The position numbers and the translations under genes were made by a program. 40,174 bases of DNA, taken from Candidatus Omnitrophota bacterium (lineage in GTDB: Bacteria; Omnitrophota; Gorgyraeia; Zapsychrales; Fredricksoniimonadaceae). Shown piece by piece: positions 15,905-25,331 of this stretch; position 1 is the first letter of the stretch; each line of letters starts with the position of its first letter. The notes below the pieces were generated by a model, which saw nothing but the letters and a program-made list of their open reading frames with translations, did not search any database and was not told the origin of the DNA. The stretch covers positions 1,976 to 42,149 of the forward strand of contig JADFXW010000004.1 of NCBI GenBank assembly GCA_015233375.1. Direction: 5' to 3'.

Positions 15905-16912
15905 TTGAAAAAAGCATTGATAACAGGCATCACAGGCCAAGATGGATCTTATTTAGCTGAGTTTCTGATTAAAAAAGGGTATACAGTTTACGGTATTATT
16001 AGGCGTTCGAGTAGTTTTAATACCCAGCGTGTCGACCATATTTATCAGGACCCTCATGAAAAAGCCAGGTCTTTAAATTTGGTTTATGGTGATTTGAATG
16101 ATGCCAGTTCCCTTAATGCCCTTATAAGGAGTATACGCCCGGATGAAATTTATAATTTAGGTGCCCAAAGTCATGTGAAGGTAAGCTTTGAAATACCTGA
16201 ATATACGGCTGAGGTCACGGGCCTTGGCACAACCCGCCTTTTAGAGGCCATTCGAGACAGCGGAGTCAATACCAAATTTTATCAGGCCTCCTCGTCAGAG
16301 ATGTTTGGCAAGGTCTGCCAAACCCCGCAAAGTGAGAATACCCCTTTTTATCCCCGCAGCCCTTATGGGGCGGCCAAGGTGTATGCTTATTGGATGACGG
16401 TCAATTATCGTGAAGCGTACCATATGTTTGCTTGTAATGGTATTTTATTTAACCATGAATCTCCTCGTCGTGGGGAGACCTTTGTGACCCGCAAGATAAC
16501 CATGGCCTTGGCGCGTATCAAATTAGGATTGCAGAAAAAACTTTATTTGGGCAATCTGGATGCCAAGCGTGATTGGGGCTTTGCGCTTGATTATGTAGAG
16601 GCCATGTGGCTTATGCTCCAGCAGTCCAAAGCAGATGATTATGTGATCGCCACAGGAGAAACCCATTCCGTGCGGGAATTTTTAGAAGAGGCGTTCGGGT
16701 ATGCGAAACTGGATTGGAAGAAATACGTCCAAATCGACAAGCGCTATTTAAGGCCAACGGAAGTGGATTTGCTTTTGGGGGACAGCTCAAAAGCAAGGCG
16801 TGTCCTTAAATGGAAACCAAAGGTTAATTTTCAGCAGCTTGTGCGTATGATGGTTGATAGTGATATGGATTTAGCAAAAAAGATGGTGTATGGGTTAAAG
16901 GGCAAGAGATAG
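15905..16912 (+). CDS. gmd: GDP-mannose 4,6-dehydratase
   Basis: This 335-residue enzyme makes GDP-4-keto-6-deoxymannose from GDP-mannose. [18 protein letters not shown] is the Rossmann start, [18 protein letters not shown] the cofactor loop, SSSEMFGK and [13 protein letters not shown] supply the catalytic Ser/Thr-Glu and Tyr-x3-Lys, and [17 protein letters not shown] is diagnostic of GMD. The start is TTG, supported by a strong GGGAGGAAG 7 bases before. GDP-fucose synthase follows, and the DegT enzyme at 6985 may use the same intermediate. Length matches the short bacterial GMD form. Confidence 0.96.
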   Translation: MKKALITGITGQDGSYLAEFLIKKGYTVYGIIRRSSSFNTQRVDHIYQDPHEKARSLNLVYGDLNDASSLNALIRSIRPDEIYNLGAQSHVKVSFEIPEYTAEVTGLGTTRLLEAIRDSGVNTKFYQASSSEMFGKVCQTPQSENTPFYPRSPYGAAKVYAYWMTVNYREAYHMFACNGILFNHESPRRGETFVTRKITMALARIKLGLQKKLYLGNLDAKRDWGFALDYVEAMWLMLQQSKADDYVIATGETHSVREFLEEAFGYAKLDWKKYVQIDKRYLRPTEVDLLLGDSSKARRVLKWKPKVNFQQLVRMMVDSDMDLAKKMVYGLKGKR

Positions 16913-16940
16913 TTTTTTTACTCTTGATATATGTGTGTGG

Positions 16941-17030
16941 GATGGACGGAGGACTATTATGTTTCCGGAACGGGATATTTTGGCCAAAAATCCCTGATTG
17001 TTCCGAAAACATAATAGTCCTCCGTCCATC
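16941..17030. repeat. 90-bp nested palindrome (23-bp perfect outer arms)
   Basis: Bases 16941-16963 (GATGGACGGAGGACTATTAT...) are the exact reverse complement of 17008-17030. Inside, GGAAC pairs with GTTCC, GGGAT with ATCCC and TTTT with AAAA around a GGCC centre. It ends 43 bases before the preferred start of the GDP-fucose synthase gene and therefore lies in the gmd-fcl leader. Confidence 0.8.
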
Positions 17031-17033
17031 TGA

Positions 17034-18044
<1,011 letters not shown>

Positions 18045-18071
18045 AGGCAAAATTAACTCATGGAGGTGAAA

Positions 18072-18536
18072 ATGAAAAAAGGGTTTACGATTATTGAATT
18101 GATTATCGTTTTGTCAGTTTTAGTGATATTGATTGGGATCATCGTTCCTCGGATGTCTGGTATGCAGCAACAGGGTAATGTTGTCAAGGCCAAGGCTGAA
18201 CTGCAAACCCTGCAGACGGCTATGGAATCTTATTATATGAATAATGGCAATACATATCCTGGAACGCCACAGCAGTGGAATTATACGCCTTCAGAGACTT
18301 ATTTTACTCAAGCGACTCCTCAGATTGTTTCATCGGTTTTGTATGATCCGTTTAATCCGGGGAATGAATATGGCATGTATGTTAGTCAGAATGGCAAGTA
18401 TTATGCTTTTGCGTCTTATGGGCCGGGTGGGACAAGTTTTTGTACCACGGGACCAGATTTGGTTAGTAACACCGGGAGTATTGATAAGAATGGGTGTACT
18501 CATATGATTTGTGTAACCAATGGAACTGGCTGTTAA
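18072..18536 (+). CDS. Type II secretion/type IV pilin-like pseudopilin
   Basis: This 154-residue protein starts at ATG 18072 after GGAGGTG, not at the ATG at 18060 that contains this site. MKKG/FTIIELIIVLSVLVIL is a class III prepilin leader: cleavage between G4 and F5, E9 as the conserved Glu+5, then the hydrophobic helix. KAKAELQTLQTAMESYYMNN continues the alpha-helix, and LYDPFNPG with YYAFASYGP is GspG-like. The tail has several cysteines (FCTTG, GCTHMICV, GTGC) that can form disulfides. It probably assembles in an envelope-spanning pseudopilus. It has its own consensus promoter and precedes a decayed partial copy. Confidence 0.88.
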   Translation: MKKGFTIIELIIVLSVLVILIGIIVPRMSGMQQQGNVVKAKAELQTLQTAMESYYMNNGNTYPGTPQQWNYTPSETYFTQATPQIVSSVLYDPFNPGNEYGMYVSQNGKYYAFASYGPGGTSFCTTGPDLVSNTGSIDKNGCTHMICVTNGTGC

Positions 18537-18550
18537 TTGACGGGGAGTAG

Positions 18551-18631
18551 GGTGCTAATATAAGTGGTTTATTTTTAGAAAATAATGTGGCAACAACCCA
18601 TCGTTGTGTAGCCAATGTTCCAGGTTGCTAA
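18551..18631 (+). pseudogene. Remnant of duplicated pseudopilin C-terminus
   Basis: Between the pseudopilin and pgk, 26 codons ending in TAA read NNVATTHRCVANVPGC at their end. This parallels the tail of the intact gene (GCTHMICVTNGTGC). The match continues at DNA level past both stops: CTGTTAATTGACGGGGAGTAGG against TTGCTAATTGAGTGGAAGCAGG (about three quarters identical by eye). No start codon with a ribosome site or prepilin leader remains, so this is the decayed end of a tandem copy. Confidence 0.6.
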
Positions 18632-18670
18632 TTGAGTGGAAGCAGGTTTTAATAGAAGAGGAATTGAATT

Positions 18671-19855
18671 ATGCAAAAGATGACTATCCGTGATATTAAT
18701 ATTAAGGACAAGCGTGTTATTATCCGTTTGGATTTTAACGTTCCTTTGGATGCCAACCTTCATATTACTGATGAGCGGCGTATAACGTCATCCTTACCAG
18801 TTATTCAATATGCTTTAAGCCAAGGGGCTTCCAAGGTGATTTTGATGAGCCATTTAGGCCGCCCTAAGGGAACAGGTTTTGAGAAGGAATTATCGCTGTT
18901 GCCTGTGGCCAAACGTTTGGAAGAACTGCTTAAAGAAAAAATACTATTTCTGAATGACTGCGTAGGCCCTCAAGTAAAAGAGGAAATAGCAAAATCCAGT
19001 CAACGGTTAGTCCTTCTTGAAAACCTGCGTTTCCATAAGGCGGAAGAAAAGAATGATCCTGCTTTTGCAAAGGAATTAGCCTCATTGGCTGATATTTATG
19101 TCAATGACGCCTTTGGCACAGCGCACCGGGCCCATGCCTCAACCGCCGGGATTACGGCGTATTTACCTGCTGTATCAGGATTTTTAATTGAAAAGGAACT
19201 GCAATATTTAGGCCATGCTATTAATAATCCCGTTCGTCCTTTGGTGATTATTTTAGGTGGGGCCAAGGTTTCAGATAAGATTGAACTGATTCAGAATCTT
19301 ATTCCTAAAGCCAATAGCATTATTATTGGCGGCGGGATGGCGTATACTTTTTTAAAGGCCAAGGGTATTAATATTGGTAATTCTAAATTAGAAAAAGACA
19401 AGATTGATACAGCCTTAAGTTTAATGGATCAGGCCAAGAAGGCTGGGGTTGATATTGTTTTAACAAAAGATTTTGTTATCACGCAATCATTCACCAGCGA
19501 TGATTGCAAGATTTCTGATACGATTCCTGATGGTTGGGAAAGTTTGGACATTGGCCCCAAGACCATCCAGAGTTATGATGCCGTGCTTTCAAAAGCCAAA
19601 ACCGTGGTGTGGAACGGTCCTTTAGGTGTTTTTGAGCGTGATGCCTATGCTAATGGAACACGCGCGGTGGCGCAATATCTAGCTTCTTTAAAAGATGTAA
19701 CGGTTATTATCGGTGGTGGAGATTCAGCGGCCGCAGTGGCCAAATTTGGGCTTGAAGACAAGATGACGCATATCTCAACAGGCGGCGGAGCTTCCTTGGA
19801 ATTTTTGGAAGGTAAAGAGCTGCCAGGGATTGCGGCATTGAATGATAAGAAATAA
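18671..19855 (+). CDS. pgk: Phosphoglycerate kinase
   Basis: This 394-residue glycolytic enzyme transfers phosphate between 1,3-bisphosphoglycerate and ADP. VIIRLDFNVPLD (substrate site), LMSHLGRPKG, FGTAHRAHAST and the hinge/nucleotide site LGGAKVSDKI with VVWNGPLGVFE and GGGDSAAAV are all intact. AGAGGAA precedes the ATG. The gene is followed 15 bases later by tpiA, the common glycolytic pairing. Confidence 0.98.
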   Translation: MQKMTIRDINIKDKRVIIRLDFNVPLDANLHITDERRITSSLPVIQYALSQGASKVILMSHLGRPKGTGFEKELSLLPVAKRLEELLKEKILFLNDCVGPQVKEEIAKSSQRLVLLENLRFHKAEEKNDPAFAKELASLADIYVNDAFGTAHRAHASTAGITAYLPAVSGFLIEKELQYLGHAINNPVRPLVIILGGAKVSDKIELIQNLIPKANSIIIGGGMAYTFLKAKGINIGNSKLEKDKIDTALSLMDQAKKAGVDIVLTKDFVITQSFTSDDCKISDTIPDGWESLDIGPKTIQSYDAVLSKAKTVVWNGPLGVFERDAYANGTRAVAQYLASLKDVTVIIGGGDSAAAVAKFGLEDKMTHISTGGGASLEFLEGKELPGIAALNDKK

Positions 19856-19870
19856 ATAGTGGAGATAGTA

Positions 19871-20629
19871 ATGCGTAAACCTATCATCGCAGGTAACTGG
19901 AAATTAAATAAGGTCCCTCATGAGGCGGTCCTTTTAGTCAATGAATTGAAGCGTGATCTGATTGATGTTGAGTATGCAGACATTGTCGTGTGCCCGCCGT
20001 TTACAGCATTGGCTGATGTTGCGGATACCTTGACTGAAACAAATATTGCGGTGGGTGCCCAAAATCTTTTTTGGGAAGATTCAGGGGCCTTTACAGGTGA
20101 GATTTCAGCACCCATGCTCAAAGATTTAGGAGTGGTTTATGTGATTATTGGACACTCTGAGCGCAGGCAATATTTCAACGAAACCAATGAGACAGTCAAT
20201 AAACGCTTACGTGCTGCCTTGAAACATGGTTTAAAACCTATTGTATGTGTGGGAGAGAACTTAGCTCAGCGTGAGTCGAACAAAACTTTTGATATTATTA
20301 AGGATCATTGTGAAGGGTCTCTTAAGGGTTTGTCTGCAGAGGAAATGAAAGGTGTTGTTGTGGCGTATGAGCCTGTTTGGGCCATTGGCACAGGAAAGAC
20401 CGCAACACCGGATCAGGCCCAAGAGGTGCATGTTTTTATCCGCGGTTTATTAGAAAAGATGTTTAATAAAGAAACAGCGCAGTCTGTCCGTATTCAATAT
20501 GGTGGCAGTGTCACACCAGATAATATTACGGCGTTAATGGCTCAACCAGATATTGATGGGGCCTTGGTTGGGGGTGCCAGTTTAAAATCAGTGTCTTTTG
20601 TGGCCATTGTGAAGGGCACAAAGAAATAA
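19871..20629 (+). CDS. tpiA: Triosephosphate isomerase
   Basis: The protein is 252 residues. ATG 19871 follows GGAGA and gives the universal start MRKPIIAGNWKLNK with the catalytic lysine. IIGHSERRQYF carries the catalytic histidine, VVAYEPVWAIGTGKTATP carries the catalytic glutamate and flexible loop 6, and IQYGGSVTPDN is the phosphate grip. It interconverts dihydroxyacetone phosphate and glyceraldehyde 3-phosphate. It lies between pgk and secG, an order seen in many bacteria. Confidence 0.98.
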   Translation: MRKPIIAGNWKLNKVPHEAVLLVNELKRDLIDVEYADIVVCPPFTALADVADTLTETNIAVGAQNLFWEDSGAFTGEISAPMLKDLGVVYVIIGHSERRQYFNETNETVNKRLRAALKHGLKPIVCVGENLAQRESNKTFDIIKDHCEGSLKGLSAEEMKGVVVAYEPVWAIGTGKTATPDQAQEVHVFIRGLLEKMFNKETAQSVRIQYGGSVTPDNITALMAQPDIDGALVGGASLKSVSFVAIVKGTKK

Positions 20630-20649
20630 ATTTATACTATAGGAAATTC

Positions 20650-20725
20650 CTTTTCTCCCTCTTTGCGAAGCGATGAAAGAGAGGGTTCAAGGGGAGTTCT
20701 TTTTAAAGTTCGCCCTAAGGCGTTA
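20650..20725 (+). repeat. Dispersed CCCTCTTT hairpin repeat, copy 1
   Basis: CTCCCTCTTT-GCGAAGCGATG-AAAGAGAGGG, then AAGGGGAGTTCTTTTTAAAG and TTCGCCCTAAGGCG. It shares its loop GCGAAGCGAT with copy 3 and its AGTTCTTTTTAA tail with copy 2. It lies between tpiA and secG, ending just before the secG ribosome site. Confidence 0.75.
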
Positions 20726-20742
20726 AAATCTAGGAGTTATTT

Positions 20743-21147
20743 ATGGGGTTTGTTCTTGCTATTCATGTTATTGTTTGTATTTTATTGGTTATTTCCATCC
20801 TCATGCAAGCAGGGCGTGGCGGTGGATTGACAGAGACCTTTCAATCAGCTGAGTCGATGTTTGGGACCAGGACCAATGTTTTTATGGTCCGATTTACGAC
20901 GGTTTTGGCGGTTATTTTTATGTGCACCTCCTTGCTTTTTGCTTTCAAGTTTTCTAAGGGTTCAACGTCCTCTTTGATGAGCAATAAAAAGCTTTTGGCC
21001 ACGGTCCCCAAGACGCCCGCGCCTAAACCCTCTAATGAGCCAGAAGTTCAGGTAAAGGTTGAGTCGCCCAGGGTCATGAATCCGGCTGAAACCGGCCTGC
21101 CAGCCAAGGAAACTCCAAAAGTTCCTCAAAAGAATGCCAAGCCATAA
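20743..21147 (+). CDS. secG: Preprotein translocase subunit SecG
   Basis: This 134-residue protein is a two-helix inner-membrane component of the SecYEG channel. Helix 1 is HVIVCILLVISILMQAG, with the family loop GRGGGLTETFQSAESMFGTR, then helix 2 FTTVLAVIFMCTSLLFA. The tail from residue 80 is low complexity, rich in Pro and Lys, and longer than usual. AGGAGT precedes the ATG. The end overlaps the following transporter gene by 14 bases. Confidence 0.93.
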   Translation: MGFVLAIHVIVCILLVISILMQAGRGGGLTETFQSAESMFGTRTNVFMVRFTTVLAVIFMCTSLLFAFKFSKGSTSSLMSNKKLLATVPKTPAPKPSNEPEVQVKVESPRVMNPAETGLPAKETPKVPQKNAKP

Positions 21148-22849
21148 TAAGGCTATCATTACAAAAGTATTTTTTATTCTTTGTATGATAGGGCTTTTTT
21201 TAGTACAGGCCCAGGCTGCCAGTCGTTATGGTGGAAGCCTTGTTGAGGCTGTTTCCTCTGATCCTAAGACCTTCAATGATATTGTTTCAACGGATGCTAA
21301 CAGCCGGGTCATCACGTCATTACTTTTTGAAGGCTTAACAACTGAAGATCCTTTCACCCTTAAAGTTATCCCCAATTTAGCAAAATCATGGGACGTTAGT
21401 CCAGATGGGCTTAGATGGGTGTTCCATTTAAGAACAGATGTTCGCTGGTTTGATGGTGTTTTTTTGAGTGCCGATGATGTTGTTTTTACCTTTAATGATT
21501 TAATTTATAATCCTGATATCCCCTCTTCTTGTAAAGATGTATTGACCATTGAAGGCAAGCCATTGACCGTTGAGAAAATAGATGATCACACGGTGCGTGT
21601 AATCTTACCTGTCAAATTCGCCCCCTTTTTAAGGGCCATGGGCCAGTCTATCTTGCCCAAACATTGTTTAATGAAAGCCCTGCGGGACAAGAAGTTCTCA
21701 TTCACCTGGGGGATTGACACGCCTGTGGAACAAATTATTGGTACAGGGCCGTTTCAATTAAGTGAATACCATCCTGGCGAGCGATTGGTTTTTAAACGTA
21801 ATCCTCATTATTGGAAAAAATCAAAGACCCAGGAACAGCTGCCTTATTTGGATAAGATTGTTTTTTTAATCATTCAAGATCACCAGGCCCAGCTTCTGAA
21901 GTTTATGGATGGCGAACTTGATGCGGTTGGGATAAGTGGCAGTGATTATCCATTATTAAAACCTTTGGAAGCGTCCAGGCAATTTCATATTTTTGAGGCC
22001 GGGGCTGCTTATGATGCCAATTTTGTGGTATTGAATCAGAACCCTCGCCTTAATCCAAAAACCCATCGTCCTTTTCTTGACGCTGTGAAGTTGTCCTGGT
22101 TTACCAATCTGTCATTCCGCAAAGCTTTGGCGCATGCGATAGATAAGAAGAAAATCATTGAAATATTAAATAACGGGTTGGGCCTCTCGCAGGATGGCCC
22201 GATGTCGCCTGGCAGCGGATTTTTTTATACACCTGATGTGATGACCTATGATTATGATTTAAAGAAGGCAAAGGAAATATTAAAACAAGCGGGATTTCAT
22301 TTAAGCCCTGATGGAGGCACCTTGAAGGATCCTCAGGGGCATCCTGTTGAATTTAATTTTTATACAGCGAATGCTGCATCTGCGGGGCGTGAGGCGATGT
22401 CAGGGATTATTCGTTTTGATTTAGAAAGATTGGGCATGAAGGTGAATTTAGTGACCGTTGAATTTAATACCCTGGTCAATAAATTGATGTCTTCGTATGA
22501 TTGGGACATGGTGATGATAGGATTAACAGGCGGGGTTGAGCCTCATTTTGGCCAGAATGTTTGGGCCTCTTCGGGAGGTTTGCATTTATGGAATCCTCGT
22601 CAAAAGACACCCGCGACTTTATGGGAAAAACGGATTGATGAAATTTTTAATGAAGGGGCCCAGGAATTGGATGAGAATAAACGGAAAATACTTTATGATG
22701 AGTTTCAGAGGATTGTTGCTGAAAAATTACCAGTTATTTATACGGTGTTGAATATGGACATGTACGCGGTGCGTGATAAATTTGGAAACCTGAAACCATC
22801 AGTCAATGGCGGCGCGTTTCATAATATTGAGGAGATCTATAAAAAATAG
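21134..22849 (+). CDS. ABC transporter substrate-binding protein, peptide/nickel family (SBP_bac_5)
   Basis: The protein is 571 residues. Residues 10-29 form a signal peptide (VFFILCMIGLFLVQAQA before ASR); there is no lipobox cysteine. Family motifs: DPKTFNDIVSTDANS, LLFEGLTT, LAKSWDVSPDGLRWVFHLR, VRWFDGVFLSADDVVFTFN, GTGPFQLSEYHPGERLVFKR and LRKALAHAID-like SFRKALAHAIDKKKI. It collects oligopeptides or a similar ligand in the periplasm and hands them to the permeases that follow. The start lies inside secG. The stop codon is inside the left arm of a perfect 26-bp hairpin. Confidence 0.94.
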   Translation: MPSHNKAIITKVFFILCMIGLFLVQAQAASRYGGSLVEAVSSDPKTFNDIVSTDANSRVITSLLFEGLTTEDPFTLKVIPNLAKSWDVSPDGLRWVFHLRTDVRWFDGVFLSADDVVFTFNDLIYNPDIPSSCKDVLTIEGKPLTVEKIDDHTVRVILPVKFAPFLRAMGQSILPKHCLMKALRDKKFSFTWGIDTPVEQIIGTGPFQLSEYHPGERLVFKRNPHYWKKSKTQEQLPYLDKIVFLIIQDHQAQLLKFMDGELDAVGISGSDYPLLKPLEASRQFHIFEAGAAYDANFVVLNQNPRLNPKTHRPFLDAVKLSWFTNLSFRKALAHAIDKKKIIEILNNGLGLSQDGPMSPGSGFFYTPDVMTYDYDLKKAKEILKQAGFHLSPDGGTLKDPQGHPVEFNFYTANAASAGREAMSGIIRFDLERLGMKVNLVTVEFNTLVNKLMSSYDWDMVMIGLTGGVEPHFGQNVWASSGGLHLWNPRQKTPATLWEKRIDEIFNEGAQELDENKRKILYDEFQRIVAEKLPVIYTVLNMDMYAVRDKFGNLKPSVNGGAFHNIEEIYKK

Positions 22850-22907
22850 TGACAGGCACTAATTTTCTTAAAATTTGATTAAAAATTAGTGCCTGTCACT
22901 ATTTTTT
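22841..22907. repeat. Perfect 26-bp inverted repeat between substrate-binding protein and permease
   Basis: AAAAAATAGTGACAGGCACT (start of the left arm, 22841-22866) is matched exactly by 22882-22907 around a 15-base loop. The left arm covers the upstream stop codon and the right arm ends 5 bases before the permease ATG. With A and T runs at its ends it could act as a bidirectional terminator or attenuator inside the operon. The GTGACAGGCAC core resembles REP-type palindromes handled by Y1 transposases (inference). Confidence 0.8.
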
Positions 22908-22912
22908 CTACT

Positions 22913-23881
22913 ATGTTTAAACATATTTTACAACGCCTCGGTTCCACCATTTTGCTCTTGCTTGCCGTGAGCTTTTTGACTTTTTGGCTCATGCGCGCTA
23001 CACCGGGTAATTTCTTTGACTCGTTGCGCCTGAATCCACAAATTTCGCAGGAAATGGTGGAGCGTTATGAAAAACTTTATCATTTAAAAGACCCCTTGCT
23101 CGTCCAATACGGGCATTGGCTTGTCAATATTCTTCACGGAGAGTGGGGATACTCTTTTTATTATAATGTGCCTGTGACCCATGTGTTGGGTACTCGTTTG
23201 TTTAACACCTTTATTTTATCGTTCACGAGTTTATTATTGACCTGGAGCCTGGCGATTCCCTTAGGGATTTGGGCTTCCCTTCGGGCTAATCAATGGGGGG
23301 ATCGCCTTCTTTCCCTATTTTCATTTGCAGCGCTGTCAGTGCCTGGTTTCTTTTTGGCAGTTCTGGTTTTATATATAGCAAGCCTCGTCGGAGGATTGCC
23401 CTTAGGGGGTATGCATAGTCCCGGGTATGATGAGATGTCGTTTTTTGGAAAAGTTTGGGACACTCTTCTTCATTTGATAATTCCCGCTTCAGTGCTTTCT
23501 TTATCAAGCATGGCGTCCCTGCAGAGGATTATGCGGGGAAATATGTTGGGTGTTTTGCGTCAGCAGTATATTTTAGCGGCCCGTGCGAAAGGTTTACCGG
23601 AAAACCTGGTGATTTATCGTCACGCACTTCGCAATGCCTTTAATCCACTGGTCACGCTTTTAGGTTATGAATTCGCCTCCCTTTTAAGCGGGGCGGCGTT
23701 AGTGGAAATTGTTTGTTCTTGGCCTGGTTTAGGCTCACTTTTGTTGACAGCGGTAAGGGCCAAGGATATTTATTTGGTCATGAGCAGTACTCTCTTGGCA
23801 GGTGTCCTTTTGATTGTGGGCAATATTTTAGCGGATATTTTATTGGTTTTGGTTGATCCACGGATTAGGTATGAACAATAG
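22913..23881 (+). CDS. ABC transporter permease, DppB/OppB type
   Basis: The protein is 322 residues from ATG 22913; an upstream GTG at 22889 lies within the hairpin and is less likely. The MFKHILQRLGSTILLLLAV opening, LMRATPGNFFD, the periplasmic loop and five to six further helices are typical. RAKGLPENLVIYRHALRNAF is the EAA-type cytoplasmic loop that docks the ATPases. It forms the inner-membrane channel with the next gene and overlaps it by 11 bases. No good ribosome site is visible between the hairpin and the ATG. Confidence 0.94.
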   Translation: MFKHILQRLGSTILLLLAVSFLTFWLMRATPGNFFDSLRLNPQISQEMVERYEKLYHLKDPLLVQYGHWLVNILHGEWGYSFYYNVPVTHVLGTRLFNTFILSFTSLLLTWSLAIPLGIWASLRANQWGDRLLSLFSFAALSVPGFFLAVLVLYIASLVGGLPLGGMHSPGYDEMSFFGKVWDTLLHLIIPASVLSLSSMASLQRIMRGNMLGVLRQQYILAARAKGLPENLVIYRHALRNAFNPLVTLLGYEFASLLSGAALVEIVCSWPGLGSLLLTAVRAKDIYLVMSSTLLAGVLLIVGNILADILLVLVDPRIRYEQ

Positions 23882-24902
23882 CCGTATATCATTAGCTTTT
23901 AAATCTTTTCGTCAAAACCGCATGGCCATGATTTGCTTATGGGTTCTAGGTTTATTGTATGGTCTTGCTATTTTTGCGGATTTGATAAGCCCGTATTCTT
24001 ATGCGGATGAGGACCGTAATTTCTCTTATTGCCCTCCGACATCTATAGAGTTTTTTGATGGGCCCAAGATTGTTCCTCCTTTTGTTTATCAAAAGCATTT
24101 GACCTTTGATGCCATGCACCGTCGTGTTTTTGTGGTAGACAGGAGCCAAAAATATCCTTTGCATTTTCTTAGAGGGGGACGTTTGATTCAAGTTGATGCG
24201 CCCGCGAGGCTTTATTTATGGGGAGCAGATGCCAGGGGCCGTGATTTATTTTCACGGATCTGTTATGGGGCCAGGATTTCTTTATCAATAGGCCTTATAG
24301 GTGTTGCTATTTCATTTATTTTTGGGCTTTTGATAGGGGGGATGGCTGGTTTTTATGGTGGCTGGATAGATGGGATATTAATGCGTGTTTGTGAGATGTT
24401 CATGATGGTACCTGGTTTTTATTTGATGTTGGCTTTAAGGGCTGCGGTCCCGGAGAATTTTAACTCTGTGCAGGTTTATATCAGTGTTGTTTTGATCTTG
24501 GCGCTTATTGGCTGGGCCTCCTTGGCGCGAATTATCCGTGGCATGACCCTTTCTTTGCGTGAGCGTGATTATGTATTAGCAGCCAAAACCTTTGGGGTGT
24601 CGGATTTAGGGATTATTTGCAAACACATTTTGCCTCAAACGGTATCTTATTCTTTGGCAACCTTGATGCTTTCTGTTTCCTCTTATATTTTAGCTGAGGC
24701 GGGATTGAGCATGGTGGGGCTTGGTATCCAGGACCCCGTCCCCAGTTGGGGCAATCTTCTATCGAATGCCATGGAAATAGTGCCGGTCATTTTTGCGCCG
24801 TGGATATTACTGCCAGGTTTATTTATTTTTATGGCGGTCATGTGTTTCAATGTTATTGGCGATGCGCTGCGGGACGCCTTTGATCCCATGTTTCAGGATT
24901 AA
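23871..24902 (+). CDS. ABC transporter permease, DppC/OppC type
   Basis: The protein is 343 residues. The N-terminal helix after SFRQNRMAMICLWVL and an extended periplasmic loop (residues about 40-115) precede LWGADARGRDLFSRICYGAR, a hallmark of the OppC group. The EAA loop reads DYVLAAKTFGVSDLGIICKH, and GLGIQDPVPSWGNLL is the conserved C-terminal segment. It pairs with the DppB-like permease. The ATPase genes come only after a 429-base gap. Confidence 0.95.
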   Translation: MNNSRISLAFKSFRQNRMAMICLWVLGLLYGLAIFADLISPYSYADEDRNFSYCPPTSIEFFDGPKIVPPFVYQKHLTFDAMHRRVFVVDRSQKYPLHFLRGGRLIQVDAPARLYLWGADARGRDLFSRICYGARISLSIGLIGVAISFIFGLLIGGMAGFYGGWIDGILMRVCEMFMMVPGFYLMLALRAAVPENFNSVQVYISVVLILALIGWASLARIIRGMTLSLRERDYVLAAKTFGVSDLGIICKHILPQTVSYSLATLMLSVSSYILAEAGLSMVGLGIQDPVPSWGNLLSNAMEIVPVIFAPWILLPGLFIFMAVMCFNVIGDALRDAFDPMFQD

Positions 24903-24912
24903 GAAATACCAC

Positions 24913-24990
24913 AGGAATTTTTCCCCCTCTTTTTTTAAAGAGGGGGAAAGGGGGAGTTCTTTTTAAGGTTCGCTGAGAAGCGTAAGTTCT
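24913..24990 (+). repeat. Dispersed CCCCCTCTTT hairpin repeat, copy 2
   Basis: CCCCCTCTTT-TTTT-AAAGAGGGGG, then AAAGGGGGAGTTCTTTTTAA and GGTTCGCTGAGAAGCGTAAG. It sits 10 bases after the DppC-like permease stop in the same orientation as the other three copies. Confidence 0.8.
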
Positions 24991-25093
24991 GTCCGTGGGA
25001 TATAGCGAGGTTTATGGACACTTTAAAAGTTTTTTTCGAAACGGGATATTTTCGCCGTTTGTGTCTGTTACAACAAATTTTTTCACATAGAGA

Positions 25094-25317
25094 ATGGAAG
25101 GACTGAAATTGTTTTTTAAAGAGATTTGGTCATTTTAGCCTAAAATGAGTCATGACCGAGGGCATTTTAGCCCATCAGGGCTAAAATGGCCAAACATGTT
25201 CGAGTCCTTTATTTCAAGAGAAATAAAGGACGAGTTGTTTGGCCACCGAAGGGCATGACTTATTTTAGGCGTTAAAAAATGACCCATCTCTTTAAAAAAC
25301 AATTTCAGTCCTTCCAT
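25094..25317. repeat. 224-bp branched palindrome (32-bp perfect outer arms)
   Basis: Bases 25094-25125 (ATGGAAGGACTGAAATTG...) are the exact reverse complement of 25286-25317. The interior holds CATTTTAGCCC-ATCA-GGGCTAAAATG, a stem of GGCCAAACA with TGTTTGGCC, and within it GTCCTTTATTTC-AAGA-GAAATAAAGGAC. It therefore folds as a stem with two arms, not a simple rod. It lies directly upstream of the first ATPase gene. Confidence 0.8.
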
Positions 25318-25331
25318 GATCACTAGAAAAG

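Larger units (their letters stand above)
24903..25331. other. 429-bp intergenic region within transporter locus
   Basis: No gene is visible. It contains copy 2 of the CCCCCTCTTT repeat (24913-24990), an AT-rich linker with AACGGGATATTTT at 25040-25052 (a 13-mer also found in the 16941-17030 palindrome), and the 224-bp branched palindrome (25094-25317) that ends 14 bases before the ATPase start. Confidence 0.7.

Noticed and set aside
15349-15933. Long minus-strand open frame of 194 codons
   Set aside because: It lies almost wholly inside the phosphotransferase gene, in antisense, with no recognisable domain, and its composition mirrors the sense gene.
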